Origin: Winogradskyella algicola
Lineage (GTDB): Bacteria; Bacteroidota; Bacteroidia; Flavobacteriales; Flavobacteriaceae
DNA length: 64,000 nt
Assembly (NCBI RefSeq): GCF_005869935.1
Contig: NZ_SZQF01000005.1
Coordinates: 210,059 to 274,058, forward strand
Reading direction: 5' to 3'
Shown here: piece by piece, positions 54,223 through 63,869 of the stretch
How the letters are laid out: the number at the start of each line of letters is the position of its first letter
Numbering within the stretch: position 1 is the first letter of the stretch
Program-made: the position numbers and the translations under genes
The notes under the pieces: model-generated
Told to the model about the DNA's origin: nothing
What the model saw: only the letters and a program-made list of their open reading frames with translations
The model's database searches: none

Positions 54223-54585
54223 CTAAGCTAAAAGCTCATTAATTTCTGAAACTATTTTTTTTACTGAAAAGGGCTTTGTCAAATATTTATCTGCTCCAAG
54301 TTTTAAGCCTTTTTCAATATCTGAAGCTTTATTTTTTGCAGTTAAAAACACTACTTTGGTATCTTTTAACTGTTTGTTTTCTTTAATTAACTTAAGTGTT
54401 TGATAACCATCAACTTTTGGCATCATAACATCTAACATAATCACGTCTGGAATAACACTTTGCAAGATTTCTAAAGCTTCGCTTCCGTCTCTTGCTATAT
54501 ACACTTCAAAATTGTGTTTTTTAAAAGTGTATTCTAACGTCATTACTATATTTGGTTCGTCATCGACGATTACAATTTTCCTCAT
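54223..54585 (-). CDS. Receiver-only response regulator
   Basis: A 120-residue CheY-like protein. It has the acidic pair in VDDEPN, the phospho-acceptor Asp in PDVIMLDVMMP (near residue 52), Thr in VVFLTAKN and Lys in LTKPF. There is no DNA-binding or enzymatic output domain. It begins 20 bases after the CrbS-like kinase gene on the same strand and is its likely partner. The prpE-acs operon follows. Confidence 0.9.
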   Translation of the reverse strand: MRKIVIVDDEPNIVMTLEYTFKKHNFEVYIARDGSEALEILQSVIPDVIMLDVMMPKVDGYQTLKLIKENKQLKDTKVVFLTAKNKASDIEKGLKLGADKYLTKPFSVKKIVSEINELLA

Positions 54586-54605
54586 TCTTGAGAATCGATT
54601 ACAAT

Positions 54606-57296
54606 TTACTTAAAAGGTAGCTTAAAACCAAAGGTTGCGCCACTTTTTTCATTATTTCTTACCCAGATTTTTCCGTTGTGCTTTTCAATTATTTGTTTGC
54701 ATATAGCTAAACCCAAACCACTACCTTCTGGTTTTTGGATGTTTTGATTTTTCGATTGGTAAAATTTATCAAAAACGTATGGTAAATCTAGTCTTGGCAC
54801 TCCCTTACCATTATCCTTTATTGTTACTTCCAAATATCCTAAATCAAATCTATAATCCACAACAATCTTACCTTTTTTAACATCACAAAATTTTATAGCA
54901 TTAGAAATAAGATTTGTCAATACCTGCACAATACGATCTTCGTCATATTCTGCACTTAAATCACTGTTATTAGAATTAATAATCTCTATCTGCTTTTTAT
55001 CAGCAATGTGTTTTAAACTATCAATGGTTTTTTTGATAGTGTTTTTAATGTTATACTTTTTAATGTTTAGAGTTGATCGCCCTTTGGATAGTTTTTCAAA
55101 GTCTAAAATATTATGAATCAATCGAGAGAGTCGATCACTATCCTGCAACATATTCTTTAAGAACTGTGCTTTTATCTCTTTTGGCATATCGTCATCATCG
55201 TCCATTAACAATTCTGTTGCAGCTCTTATTCCTGTAATCGGAGTTTTAAGCTCGTGTGCAACGGTATCTAAGAATTCATCTTTCTGCCTGTCTTTTTCTA
55301 TAAGCTCTTCATTAGCATATTTTAGCTGATTTGTTAGTTTTGTGAGCTCGTTAGACTTTTCTCTTAGCAGTTTATTTCTGGCAATGGTTTCTTTAGATTC
55401 TTCTAGTATTTTAAGTACCTCAACCAAACTTACTTCATCTTCCTTGACTACACTTGCAATTAATATCTTAGCAGAAGCACTACCAATACTTCCTGTTAAT
55501 AGTTTTTCAGAAAAATTAATCAATCGTGCATCAGCCATTTGGGTATCTAATGGCAGGTCGTATTTTCTAAAAAATAGATTTAGAGCACGTTCTGTTCTGT
55601 TTTCTCCTAAAAACTTTACCAATACTTTTTTTATATCGGCAACATAGGCTTCACCTTTCCATACCAAAGCACCATCTTGTAAATCCGAATAGTTTTTACT
55701 GTCCACAAACATCTCAGCATAGTTACGCTCTCTATAGTTTCCTTTTTGTAATACCGAAAATATCATGTAACACAAAAGGTTAACTAAAATACTCCAGAAA
55801 AAGGCATGTGCTGGCGGACTTAAAAAATCTATACCAAATAATGCATGAGGTCTTAAAAACGATATGCCTGCAAGGCCATATTGCACTAAATCATCTGATC
55901 CATTTATGGCATGTAAAGAAAAAGGCAATATCAACGTGTAAAAAACCACTGTAATACCTGCGATTATTCCTATAATAGTCGCATTAGATGAGCCTCTATT
56001 CCAAAACAAACCAATGAAAAATGATGGTGCCAACTGTGCTATAATAACAAAAGCCATTAAGCCTATAGAATATAAAGACAATTCAAAAGAAAAATTAACA
56101 TAAAACACGTAAGCAATAATAATGATTGAAAAAATTGAAATACGTCTTATGCTTTTTATGTATTTGGCATTTCGTTCTGGATGACTTTTAATAAAATAAT
56201 CTAAAAAGCCATAAGGTATTACCAGATTATTACTCACCATATTTGATAATGCCAAAGTAGCCACAACAACCATTGAGATTACCGCAGATAACCCTCCTAA
56301 AAAAACTAACACCGAAAGAAAAGTATTTCCGTTTTGTAATGGCAACAACAAGGCGTAGTATTCAGCTTGTCCTGCGTTACCTATAGTTAAATTTCCTGCC
56401 CAGGCAATAAAAATAACAAAGATGTTAAATAACAATAAATACAATGGAAACATCCAAATTGCATTTTTTAAATGCTTCTCTCTTACATTTTCAACTACTG
56501 AAACTTGAAATTGTCTTGGTAATAAGAATATTGCCATAAAAGACAACATTATGGTGTATAACCAATTAAAACCTTCTTCGAACCCACTGATAGTGGTAAG
56601 CGAATTAAAATTTTCAGCTTGAGACATTTTAGTATAAATATCCTCAGTACCATCAAACAAAACGTAAGTAACATAAATACCAACAAACAAAAAGAAGGCC
56701 AGTTTTAAAATAGACTCAAAGGCTACAGACATTATTATACCTTTATGCTTTTCTGATGCATCTGTAGTTTGTGTACCAAAAAATGTAGCAAAAACAGCCA
56801 ATAGCAAGGCAATATAAAAAGTAGAATCATCTAGAACTGATGTAGAAACATAACTTGTCTCATCTGATAAAATTTGAAAGGTCTCAGAAACTGCCTTTAA
56901 TTGCAATGATATATAAGGCACAATTGCCATGAGACAAACAATCGTAACCAATGCACCTAAAAACCTGTGGTTACCATAACGCAATGATATAAAATCTGCA
57001 ATAGAGCTAATTTTATGTTGCTTAGAAATTCTTATAATCTTTTTTAATAAGATTATCCAAAGTGGTGCCGCAATTACTGGCCCTAGATAAATTGGCAAAA
57101 AATTTATACCAGAATTAGCAGCAATACCAATGCTTCCATAATACGTCCAGGCAGTGCAGTATACAGCTAAAGACAACGTGTAAACAACTGAATTATTCAC
57201 CCACTTGCTTTTGGAATTTTTCTCAGCTAAATAAGCAATGAAAAATAAAGCAGCTAGATAAATAATAATTATTAAAAATAAAACGTAATTACTCAT
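54606..57296 (-). CDS. Symporter-type sensor histidine kinase (CrbS/CbrA-like)
   Basis: An 896-residue membrane sensor. Residues about 1-500 resemble an SLC5 sodium:solute symporter with about 13 membrane segments. A STAC-like linker follows (ADARLINFSEKLLTGSIGSAS, near 600), then a coiled coil, the HisKA domain with VAHELKTPITG (His near 683) and an HATPase domain with N, G1 and G2 boxes (NLISNAIKF, DNGKGVP, GSGLGLAIC). No PAS domain is obvious. In Vibrio and Pseudomonas such kinases (CrbS) control acs, and this one lies just upstream of the acs operon. Confidence 0.92.
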   Translation of the reverse strand: MSNYVLFLIIIIYLAALFFIAYLAEKNSKSKWVNNSVVYTLSLAVYCTAWTYYGSIGIAANSGINFLPIYLGPVIAAPLWIILLKKIIRISKQHKISSIADFISLRYGNHRFLGALVTIVCLMAIVPYISLQLKAVSETFQILSDETSYVSTSVLDDSTFYIALLLAVFATFFGTQTTDASEKHKGIIMSVAFESILKLAFFLFVGIYVTYVLFDGTEDIYTKMSQAENFNSLTTISGFEEGFNWLYTIMLSFMAIFLLPRQFQVSVVENVREKHLKNAIWMFPLYLLLFNIFVIFIAWAGNLTIGNAGQAEYYALLLPLQNGNTFLSVLVFLGGLSAVISMVVVATLALSNMVSNNLVIPYGFLDYFIKSHPERNAKYIKSIRRISIFSIIIIAYVFYVNFSFELSLYSIGLMAFVIIAQLAPSFFIGLFWNRGSSNATIIGIIAGITVVFYTLILPFSLHAINGSDDLVQYGLAGISFLRPHALFGIDFLSPPAHAFFWSILVNLLCYMIFSVLQKGNYRERNYAEMFVDSKNYSDLQDGALVWKGEAYVADIKKVLVKFLGENRTERALNLFFRKYDLPLDTQMADARLINFSEKLLTGSIGSASAKILIASVVKEDEVSLVEVLKILEESKETIARNKLLREKSNELTKLTNQLKYANEELIEKDRQKDEFLDTVAHELKTPITGIRAATELLMDDDDDMPKEIKAQFLKNMLQDSDRLSRLIHNILDFEKLSKGRSTLNIKKYNIKNTIKKTIDSLKHIADKKQIEIINSNNSDLSAEYDEDRIVQVLTNLISNAIKFCDVKKGKIVVDYRFDLGYLEVTIKDNGKGVPRLDLPYVFDKFYQSKNQNIQKPEGSGLGLAICKQIIEKHNGKIWVRNNEKSGATFGFKLPFK

Positions 57297-57483
57297 AATG
57301 ACGTTTTAAAACAACATAAGACACTATAAGAACCACCAACCATATAGAAAAAACCGAAAGGTAAAATGTCGGAATACCAAACACATGCCCATCATGATTA
57401 AATATCAGTAAGAAAGGTACATTTAGCATTGCGAATGCGGCAAGTGAAAGAATAACTAATTTTTGCTCGTGTCTTTTTTTCAT
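57289..57483 (-). CDS. Small two-helix membrane protein
   Basis: A 64-residue protein with two hydrophobic segments (about 9-28 and 38-58) and basic ends (MKKRHEQK, VLKRHYE), like the DUF3311-type small membrane proteins found beside symporters. It overlaps the sensor-kinase start by 8 bases, so translation is coupled. It may be a small subunit of the symporter-like sensor domain; this is inference. Confidence 0.7.
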   Translation of the reverse strand: MKKRHEQKLVILSLAAFAMLNVPFLLIFNHDGHVFGIPTFYLSVFSIWLVVLIVSYVVLKRHYE

Positions 57484-57499
57484 TGGAAACTAAAATACA

Positions 57500-57531
57500 A
57501 AAAACAGTGTTGTAATTACAACACTGTTTTT
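57500..57531 (-). terminator. Terminator after the symporter gene
   Basis: A perfect 32-base palindrome centred on TAATTA, with 16-bp arms beginning AAAAACAGTGTTG, ends in TTTTTT on the minus strand. It separates the symporter operon from the kinase operon. Confidence 0.85.
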
Positions 57532-57553
57532 GCTAACTAATAAAACTTGTCAA

Positions 57554-59329
57554 TTAATGACTTTGTGCTTCTCCCGCACCGGATGGAATTCTAATATTTT
57601 CTACAATTTCTTGTACATGTTCTGGTGGTGCAGGTGTCATACGAGACACTACAACCGATACAACAACATTAACAAGCATGGCAATTGTACCAAAACCTTC
57701 TGGCGAAGTACCAAACCACCATTGGTCTTTTGGTAACGGATCAAAGGTTTTCCAAAGTCCTGTTTTAAAAGCAATCATGTAACCTAACATTATTGTTATA
57801 CCTACAATCATACCTGCAACTGCACCTTGTCTATTCATTCGCTTATCAAAAATTCCTAAAATAATTGCTGGGAAAAACGAAGCCGCAGCTAAACCAAAGG
57901 CTAGGGCAACAATTGCGGCGACAAAACCTGGTGGATAAATACCAAATAAACCTGCAATAATAATAGCTACAACAATAGCTCCTCTTGCCCACATTAATTC
58001 TCCTTTATCTGAGATATTTGGTTTTAATTGTTTTTTAATTAAGTCGTGGGAAATAGAAGTGGAAATTACTAACAATAAACCTGCTGCAGTTGATAAAGCG
58101 GCTGCAATACCACCTGCTGCCACTAAGGCAATAACCCAATTTGGTAAGTTAGCAATTTCTGGGTTTGCCAACACCATGATGTCTCTATCAACATACAATT
58201 CGTTTTCTGTAGCATTAGCATTAGATATCAAACGTTCACCAAATGTTCCTCTTGCATCGGTATAAACAGGTTTTTTGCCATCGATAGCACTTCCTGCTAC
58301 ATACTGAATTTTACCATCTCCATTCTTATCTGACCAAGCGATCAAGCCTGTATCCTCCCAATTTTTGAACCATTGAGGAATCTCTTTATATTCTGTATTA
58401 CTTACCGTTTCGATTAAGTTAGTTCTTGCAAATACTGCTATTGCTGGTGCAGTTGTATATAAAATAGCTATAAGAAGTAAAGCATAACCAGCAGACTTAC
58501 GTGCATCTTTTACTTTAGGAACTGTAAAGAATCGTACAATAACGTGTGGTAAACCTGCTGTACCAACCATTAATGCTAAGGTAATAGCAAAGACATCCCA
58601 AGTAGACTTGCTACCATCCGTATATTCATTAAACCCTAACTGTGTATGTAAGGCATCCAGTTTATCGAGTAAAAATGTACCATCTTCAACAGTACCTCCC
58701 ATTCCTAATTGTGGTATGATATTGCCCGTCATCTGAATAGATATAAAAAAGGCAGGTACCATAAAAGCAAAGATTAAAACACAATACTGTGCAACTTGTG
58801 TGTAAGTAATTCCTTTCATTCCGCCTAAAAAGGCAAAAACTAAAACCACCAACATACCAATAATTACACCCAAATTAATATCAACTTGTAAAAATTGCGA
58901 AAACACAATTCCAACACCTCTCATCTGGCCGGCTACGTATGTAAATGATACAATTAAAGCACATATTACTGCTACAGTCCTTGCTGTATTGGAGTAATAT
59001 CTGTCGCCAATAAAATCTGGCACTGTAAATTTTCCAAATTTTCGTAAGTAAGGTGCTAGCAATAAGGCTAAGAGCACGTAACCACCTGTCCAACCCATAA
59101 GGAAGACAGAACCATCATAGCCCATAAAGGAAATTAATCCTGCCATTGAGATAAATGACGCAGCACTCATCCAATCTGCAGCTGTTGCCATACCATTAGC
59201 TAATGGCGAAACACCACCACCAGCAACATAAAAGTCTTTTGTTGAGCCTGCTCTGGCCCAAATTGCAATTCCGAAATATAGTGCGAACGTTACGCCTACT
59301 AATATCCATGTCCAAGTTTGTACACTCAT
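57554..59329 (-). CDS. Sodium:solute (carboxylate) symporter, VC_2705 type
   Basis: A 591-residue SLC5-family transporter with 13 or so membrane segments and an internal soluble insert (about 320-375, DKNGDGKIQYVAGSAIDGKK). The segment GGGVSPLANGMATAADWMSAASFISMAG is typical of the ActP/VC_2705 branch that imports acetate and similar acids with Na+. Its partner DUF4212 protein lies directly upstream, as in that family. It sits between the porin and kinase genes in an uptake unit. Confidence 0.93.
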   Translation of the reverse strand: MSVQTWTWILVGVTFALYFGIAIWARAGSTKDFYVAGGGVSPLANGMATAADWMSAASFISMAGLISFMGYDGSVFLMGWTGGYVLLALLLAPYLRKFGKFTVPDFIGDRYYSNTARTVAVICALIVSFTYVAGQMRGVGIVFSQFLQVDINLGVIIGMLVVLVFAFLGGMKGITYTQVAQYCVLIFAFMVPAFFISIQMTGNIIPQLGMGGTVEDGTFLLDKLDALHTQLGFNEYTDGSKSTWDVFAITLALMVGTAGLPHVIVRFFTVPKVKDARKSAGYALLLIAILYTTAPAIAVFARTNLIETVSNTEYKEIPQWFKNWEDTGLIAWSDKNGDGKIQYVAGSAIDGKKPVYTDARGTFGERLISNANATENELYVDRDIMVLANPEIANLPNWVIALVAAGGIAAALSTAAGLLLVISTSISHDLIKKQLKPNISDKGELMWARGAIVVAIIIAGLFGIYPPGFVAAIVALAFGLAAASFFPAIILGIFDKRMNRQGAVAGMIVGITIMLGYMIAFKTGLWKTFDPLPKDQWWFGTSPEGFGTIAMLVNVVVSVVVSRMTPAPPEHVQEIVENIRIPSGAGEAQSH

Positions 59330-59361
59330 AATTTTTTTAATTTTTTGGTTATTAGTTAAGA

Positions 59362-59622
59362 CTAATCGTCGTAACCATATTTTTTATCTAGTTTATTCAT
59401 TATTCGTACGTATACGAAAATGAGAATTACAAATACATATATAGATCCTTGTTGAGCAAACCAGAACCCTAGTTTAAACCCGCCAAGTCTTATTTCGTTT
59501 AAAGCATCTTTAAACAAAATTCCACAGCCATAAGACACTATGAACCATATGGCTAGTAATATGGAAAGGTATTTTACATTTTCCTTCCAATATGCTGAAG
59601 CATTTTTTTGTTGTTCTGACAT
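59362..59622 (-). CDS. DUF4212 symporter small subunit
   Basis: An 86-residue two-helix membrane protein: AYWKENVKYLSILLAIWFIVSYG, then FKLGFWFAQQGSIYVFVILIFVYVRIMNKLDKKYG. This is the DUF4212 family, found next to VC_2705-type symporters and taken to be their small subunit. It is 32 bases upstream of the symporter gene and 12 bases downstream of the porin gene, in one operon. Confidence 0.92.
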   Translation of the reverse strand: MSEQQKNASAYWKENVKYLSILLAIWFIVSYGCGILFKDALNEIRLGGFKLGFWFAQQGSIYVFVILIFVYVRIMNKLDKKYGYDD

Positions 59623-59634
59623 AATTTGAATTGT

Positions 59635-60888
59635 TTATAAGAATATGTGTGTTTGAATTGTAAAAACATTTCTGTTTTCTGCTCCTGTTAAGCCACTTTT
59701 ACCTGTTAAATATTCTGCGGTAATCTTAGCAAAATGACCATTTATAAAATAGTTAAGACCTACACCAAATTCGTTTGCATTATTAGGAGTGTAATCAAGA
59801 GATTGCGTATTATACTTAACGTAAGGCATTAGCTTGGCTTTTTGAAACAAGAGACCAACTTGACCATGAAGTATGGAACCAGAAGAAGGCACTAAACCAC
59901 CACCAGGTGCACCATCTGTATCACCATAATTATAATTATAGTAGGCACCCAAAGCGCTTATAGCCAAATTTTCGTTTAATGGTGCATCATAAAAAACATC
60001 AAAAGCCGTATGGAACACGTCTTCTCTATTTTCAAGCGTGTTGACCGCTAAGGCATCTGGATGATAATGAAAGCCTGCACCAATGCTCAGCACTTTCTTT
60101 TTTCCTAGATAAGAACCAACAAAATATGGCAACTTATCAGATTCTTTATCAAAAAAATCATATTTAAAATATCCTGCATAGTTCCATGTTCCTGTTCCTA
60201 CGCTATTATCTACTTGAAAGGTCGGTGTAGGGCCTAATTCACCGATATTATTTCTTGCATTATTGGCAGAAATTCGATATCCAAAATTTCCGAGAGAACC
60301 TTTAGCATAAATACCTAAATGCCTTGCAAATTGGTCGCTTGTTGTGATGTTTGACCATGGAAATAACCTTGCATCAGATACCGATGCACCACCTTGGCCA
60401 CCAGGATTATCTAAGGTCATCATATTTAAGGTACTTTGATTTGTCAATCTTGAAATTCCATTCCAATAGTGTAAACCAGATCCTATATATAATTTTTGAG
60501 GTACTACCGCAAATTCCGCCCAAGCATCATGTAAAAACAATAAACTTCGCTGATTATTCTGTTGCGAGTTTGGGTTAGCCGTAAGATTACCAGCACCCAA
60601 ACTATTTAACCCGAAGTGGGTTAATATTAAAAATCTTGGAGATATCTGGGCATAAGCCAAAACTCTAGACCTCCTTATGGAAAACTTAGGACCTTTCTGT
60701 TCTGATCCAGCTTGTAGCCACATCTGATGCCATGTAATAAATCTCATGTACTTACTGCCATCTTCATTAAGTTTAAATTGCATTGGCTTGTAAGAATGGT
60801 CGGGTTCAGAATCTTCTTGCTGACCCCAAGATGCAATAGGTATAAATGCTATTGCAATAAAAAATAATAATAGACTTGTTTTTTTCAT
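59635..60888 (-). CDS. Outer-membrane porin (OprO/OprP-like)
   Basis: A 417-residue outer-membrane protein with a signal peptide (SLLLFFIAIAFIPIASWGQ) and a beta-barrel ending in NRNVFTIQTHIFL. The start region RFITWHQMWLQAG and FSIRRSRVLAYAQISPRF matches the phosphate-selective-porin-like group. As the first gene of porin, DUF4212, symporter, it probably lets short carboxylates cross the outer membrane; the name phosphate-selective should not be read literally here. Confidence 0.85.
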   Translation of the reverse strand: MKKTSLLLFFIAIAFIPIASWGQQEDSEPDHSYKPMQFKLNEDGSKYMRFITWHQMWLQAGSEQKGPKFSIRRSRVLAYAQISPRFLILTHFGLNSLGAGNLTANPNSQQNNQRSLLFLHDAWAEFAVVPQKLYIGSGLHYWNGISRLTNQSTLNMMTLDNPGGQGGASVSDARLFPWSNITTSDQFARHLGIYAKGSLGNFGYRISANNARNNIGELGPTPTFQVDNSVGTGTWNYAGYFKYDFFDKESDKLPYFVGSYLGKKKVLSIGAGFHYHPDALAVNTLENREDVFHTAFDVFYDAPLNENLAISALGAYYNYNYGDTDGAPGGGLVPSSGSILHGQVGLLFQKAKLMPYVKYNTQSLDYTPNNANEFGVGLNYFINGHFAKITAEYLTGKSGLTGAENRNVFTIQTHIFL

Positions 60889-60993
60889 AAAGATTAGTTG
60901 TTAGTTAAACATTGGTTTCGTGTGCACCACTAAACTCTAAAAAACAATCTCTAAAAAAAAAGTTAATATATATATTTGGTAATTACATATATA

Positions 60994-61413
60994 CTAGTCT
61001 CTAAAACGTTCCCATTTTATGAGCATAAACTTGTCACCAAGCTCTGTAACTAGCGTACCTGCGCCAGACAAATTTTTAGCATTAGAAAAGAATAATGCCA
61101 GTTCTTCCGCGTTGAGAATTTTATAAGTAGGATGGTATGTTGAATTATAAGGTCGCTTTATGTTATACTTTTTTACCCAATTCATAATACTAACGTGAGA
61201 AATACCCAAAATACGTTCAATTTCACGATAGGTTAATCCCTCTAAATACAACTGCAAAGCCTTATTAACGTAGTAGTCGTCGATCTTTTTGCCTAATTTA
61301 TTAACGGTAAAATAATAGTTGCAGGATTTACATCTATAACGCTGTCTATTATTAACTATACCACTTTTTACGTAGCTATCAGAACCACAGTTAGGACAAA
61401 GATCAATCTTCAT
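60994..61413 (-). CDS. Small regulator with IS1 InsA-type zinc ribbon and HTH
   Basis: A 139-residue protein. The zinc ribbon CPNCGS and CKSCNYYF (residues 6-38) and the helix-turn-helix LTYREIERILGISHVSIMNW (about 60-80) match the InsA/InsB-type N-terminus of IS1-family transposases. The rest (about 95-139, TLVTELGDKFMLIKWERF) is not a transposase catalytic domain; no DDE part and no terminal repeats are nearby. It is thus probably a domesticated DNA-binding regulator of the adjacent porin/symporter operon. Two copies of a 16-base motif directly precede its ATG. Confidence 0.75.
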   Translation of the reverse strand: MKIDLCPNCGSDSYVKSGIVNNRQRYRCKSCNYYFTVNKLGKKIDDYYVNKALQLYLEGLTYREIERILGISHVSIMNWVKKYNIKRPYNSTYHPTYKILNAEELALFFSNAKNLSGAGTLVTELGDKFMLIKWERFRD

Positions 61414-61448
61414 ATATATTAATTTAGCATAAATATATCAATTTAGCA
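61414..61448 (-). repeat. 19-bp-period direct repeat before the InsA-like gene
   Basis: On the minus strand TGCTAAATTGATATAT (61433-61448) and TGCTAAATTAATATAT (61414-61429) match at 15 of 16 bases, 19 bases apart. The second copy ends at the start codon. It is a likely binding site for this or another regulator. Confidence 0.5.
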
Positions 61449-61518
61449 CGATATAAACAAAACATATACTTTTGTTTCAGGCAATTAAATAAATTATTAA
61501 ACAAAATTTAGACTACAA

Positions 61519-62892
61519 TTACTTATTTCTCAATGACGAAAAATAGATCTTAGATGCTTTTATCACTTTTGGTGCTAATAGTATAGTTGCAACCATTGTT
61601 GGTATAGCCATAAAGGCAAACACACCATCTATAAAGTTAATCATCGCTTCAAAAGGTGTTGTAGCTGCCAAAACAATACTCAGAATGTAGAAATAATTGT
61701 AATAGTGCTTTTTATCTGCACCTATTAAAAACGATAAACATTTAGTACCATAATACGAATAACTAAACAACGATGACACGCTAAAGAAAAATACGCAAAC
61801 CATTAATAGGTATTGACCATACGGTAAGGCTTGCTCAAAGGCAGAGGCTGTAAGACTAACACCATTGTCTGATGTGCTTTGCCAAACACCTGTGACCAAA
61901 ATTGCTAAAGCTGTGAGCGTACACACAATTAAGGTATCTATCACAGGACCGAGCATTGCGACTAAACCTTCCCTTACAGGCTCGGCAGTTTTTGCTGCTC
62001 CGTGTGCCATTGGTGCTGTTCCGAGACCAGCTTCGTTAGAAAATGCACCGCGTTTAATACCATGCAAAATCAAAGCTCCTAAAACACCTCCCAAAAACGA
62101 CTTGTCTTTTGGAAAATAATCTGCTGCAAAAGCATCTGTAATAATCAAGGATAGATATTTTGGGACTTCTTCTAAATAAACACCAAGAATAATCAACACC
62201 AATACAAAGTACAGCACTACCATAGCAGGTACCATTTTAGAAGCCCAACGACTAATACGTTGTATACCACCAAGAATTACAAAACTTGTAACGATGACCA
62301 AAACTATAGCAATGATAAGGTTACTACCAAAAGACACCTCTACTCCATTAGGTCTTAATATAATATCGTTTATGGCTTGTTTTAACTGATTGACATTCAC
62401 CACTGGTAATGCACCTAACATCCCAAACACACTAAATAAAACCGCCAGGAATTTCCAGTGTTTACCAAGACCTTCAGTAATAAAGTACATAGGCCCACCT
62501 TGTATATCTCCATTACTATCCTTCCCTCTGTACAAAATCGCCAAAGTCGATGTAAAATATTTAGTACTCATCCCAACGATAGCACTCACCCACATCCAAA
62601 ACATGGCACCAGGTCCACCAACTGAAATCGCCAAAGCTACTCCTGCAATATTACCCATGCCAATTGTGGAAGATAATGCTGTTGTTAAAGCTTTAAAATG
62701 TGAAATTTCACCAGCATCATTTGGATTATCATACTTACCTCTCAACACACTAATAGCATGTCCTAAATATCGAAATGGTATAAACTGCGAACGAATTAAT
62801 AAATACAATCCGCCACCAATTAAAAGAATTAGTAATGGTAAACCCCATGCAAAGGATGAAAAAGCTGCTGTTAAATTTTCTAAAGTCTTCAT
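61519..62892 (-). CDS. Alanine/glycine:cation symporter (AGCS)
   Basis: A 457-residue transporter with about 11 membrane segments. KRGAFSNEAGLGTAPMAHGA and ALSSTIGMGNIAGVALAISV are the AGCS signatures. It imports alanine or glycine with Na+. It lies about 105 bases upstream of the InsA-like gene on the same strand and may be independent of the carboxylate genes, though alanine uptake fits the same carbon-scavenging theme. Confidence 0.93.
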   Translation of the reverse strand: MKTLENLTAAFSSFAWGLPLLILLIGGGLYLLIRSQFIPFRYLGHAISVLRGKYDNPNDAGEISHFKALTTALSSTIGMGNIAGVALAISVGGPGAMFWMWVSAIVGMSTKYFTSTLAILYRGKDSNGDIQGGPMYFITEGLGKHWKFLAVLFSVFGMLGALPVVNVNQLKQAINDIILRPNGVEVSFGSNLIIAIVLVIVTSFVILGGIQRISRWASKMVPAMVVLYFVLVLIILGVYLEEVPKYLSLIITDAFAADYFPKDKSFLGGVLGALILHGIKRGAFSNEAGLGTAPMAHGAAKTAEPVREGLVAMLGPVIDTLIVCTLTALAILVTGVWQSTSDNGVSLTASAFEQALPYGQYLLMVCVFFFSVSSLFSYSYYGTKCLSFLIGADKKHYYNYFYILSIVLAATTPFEAMINFIDGVFAFMAIPTMVATILLAPKVIKASKIYFSSLRNK

Positions 62893-63082
62893 ACGGTTAA
62901 AAATAAGGAATCCTTTGCTGTGTTAATAACATATTGATAGTGCAAACTGTAATATATTGATTTTCAAAAAATAAAAAATTAACTTCGCTTATCGGTGGAT
63001 ATAAATCATTGAAACAGATTCATATCCTAGACATTACCTGCAATAATCCCAACATATAATTCTTGACTTTTATAAAACCATT

Positions 63083-63817
63083 ATGCTAGATAATACTCAT
63101 CCAAATTTTTATCATCCAAAACAAAATTATACAATTTGGAGATATATGGATTTCACAAAACTTTTAAGTCTATTAGAAGATAAAAGTCTATTTTTTTCTA
63201 GGTCTGATAAATTTGAAGACCCTTATGAAGGAGCTTGGACAAAACCAAGTATAGATTCTCTCAAAGAAAGATTTAGCAAAGGAGAACTTCCTAAAAAAAT
63301 ATTAGAAAGATTCATTGAAACAATAGAACTTGAAAAGACAAGAATGTTTATAAACTGTTGGTTTATAAGTGAGAACGAATCTGCTGCAATGTGGGATTTG
63401 TACTTGCAAAGCCCAGAAGGAATAGCAATAAAAAGCGACCATGAAGCATTATCCAAAGCAATTGAGAAATCAAAATTAATTGGACGTACGAGTATGGTAA
63501 AATATATAAATTATGACACAACTTATATTCCAACAGGAAATCTATTTTTTCCGTTTTTACATAAAAGATCTAGTTTCTCGCATGAAAAAGAATTAAGAGC
63601 AATTTTTTGGTCTGAAGAAGATATAAATAAATCTCATTTTAATAATGATCAAACCTTTCTGAATTTAGACATTGAACCAACAGAGCTTATAAAAGAAATT
63701 TATGTGTCACCTAGAGCACCAAAATGGTTTGGAGAATTAGTTGGAAAAGTTTTAAGTAGATATGAATTAAATATACCGATTATTAAATCTGGGCTTTATG
63801 AGCGACCAATCTATTAA
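63083..63817 (+). CDS. DUF2971-domain protein
   Basis: A 244-residue cytosolic protein. The start TIWRYMDFTKLLSLLEDKSLFFSRSDKFEDPYEG is the DUF2971 hallmark, and NCWFISENESAAMWDLY, FSHEKELRAIFW and EIYVSPRAPKWF follow in the expected order. The function of DUF2971 is not established; such genes are often scattered in accessory regions. It is alone, faces away from the AGCS gene and stops about 50 bases before an IS110-type gene, so it may be acquired. Confidence 0.8.
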   Translation: MLDNTHPNFYHPKQNYTIWRYMDFTKLLSLLEDKSLFFSRSDKFEDPYEGAWTKPSIDSLKERFSKGELPKKILERFIETIELEKTRMFINCWFISENESAAMWDLYLQSPEGIAIKSDHEALSKAIEKSKLIGRTSMVKYINYDTTYIPTGNLFFPFLHKRSSFSHEKELRAIFWSEEDINKSHFNNDQTFLNLDIEPTELIKEIYVSPRAPKWFGELVGKVLSRYELNIPIIKSGLYERPIY

Positions 63818-63869
63818 AATTAAATATTTAAAGCATATAACAAAGAACTGAGTTAAAAAGCAAGTAATT

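Noticed and set aside
59635..60888. Dedicated phosphate porin
   Set aside because: Family name only; the operon with a carboxylate symporter makes another substrate more likely.
60994..61413. Active IS1 insertion sequence
   Set aside because: No DDE catalytic partner frame and no terminal inverted repeats or target duplication found around it.
62390..62926. 178-codon open frame antisense to the AGCS symporter
   Set aside because: No start context or recognisable domain; the sense gene is clearly the real one.
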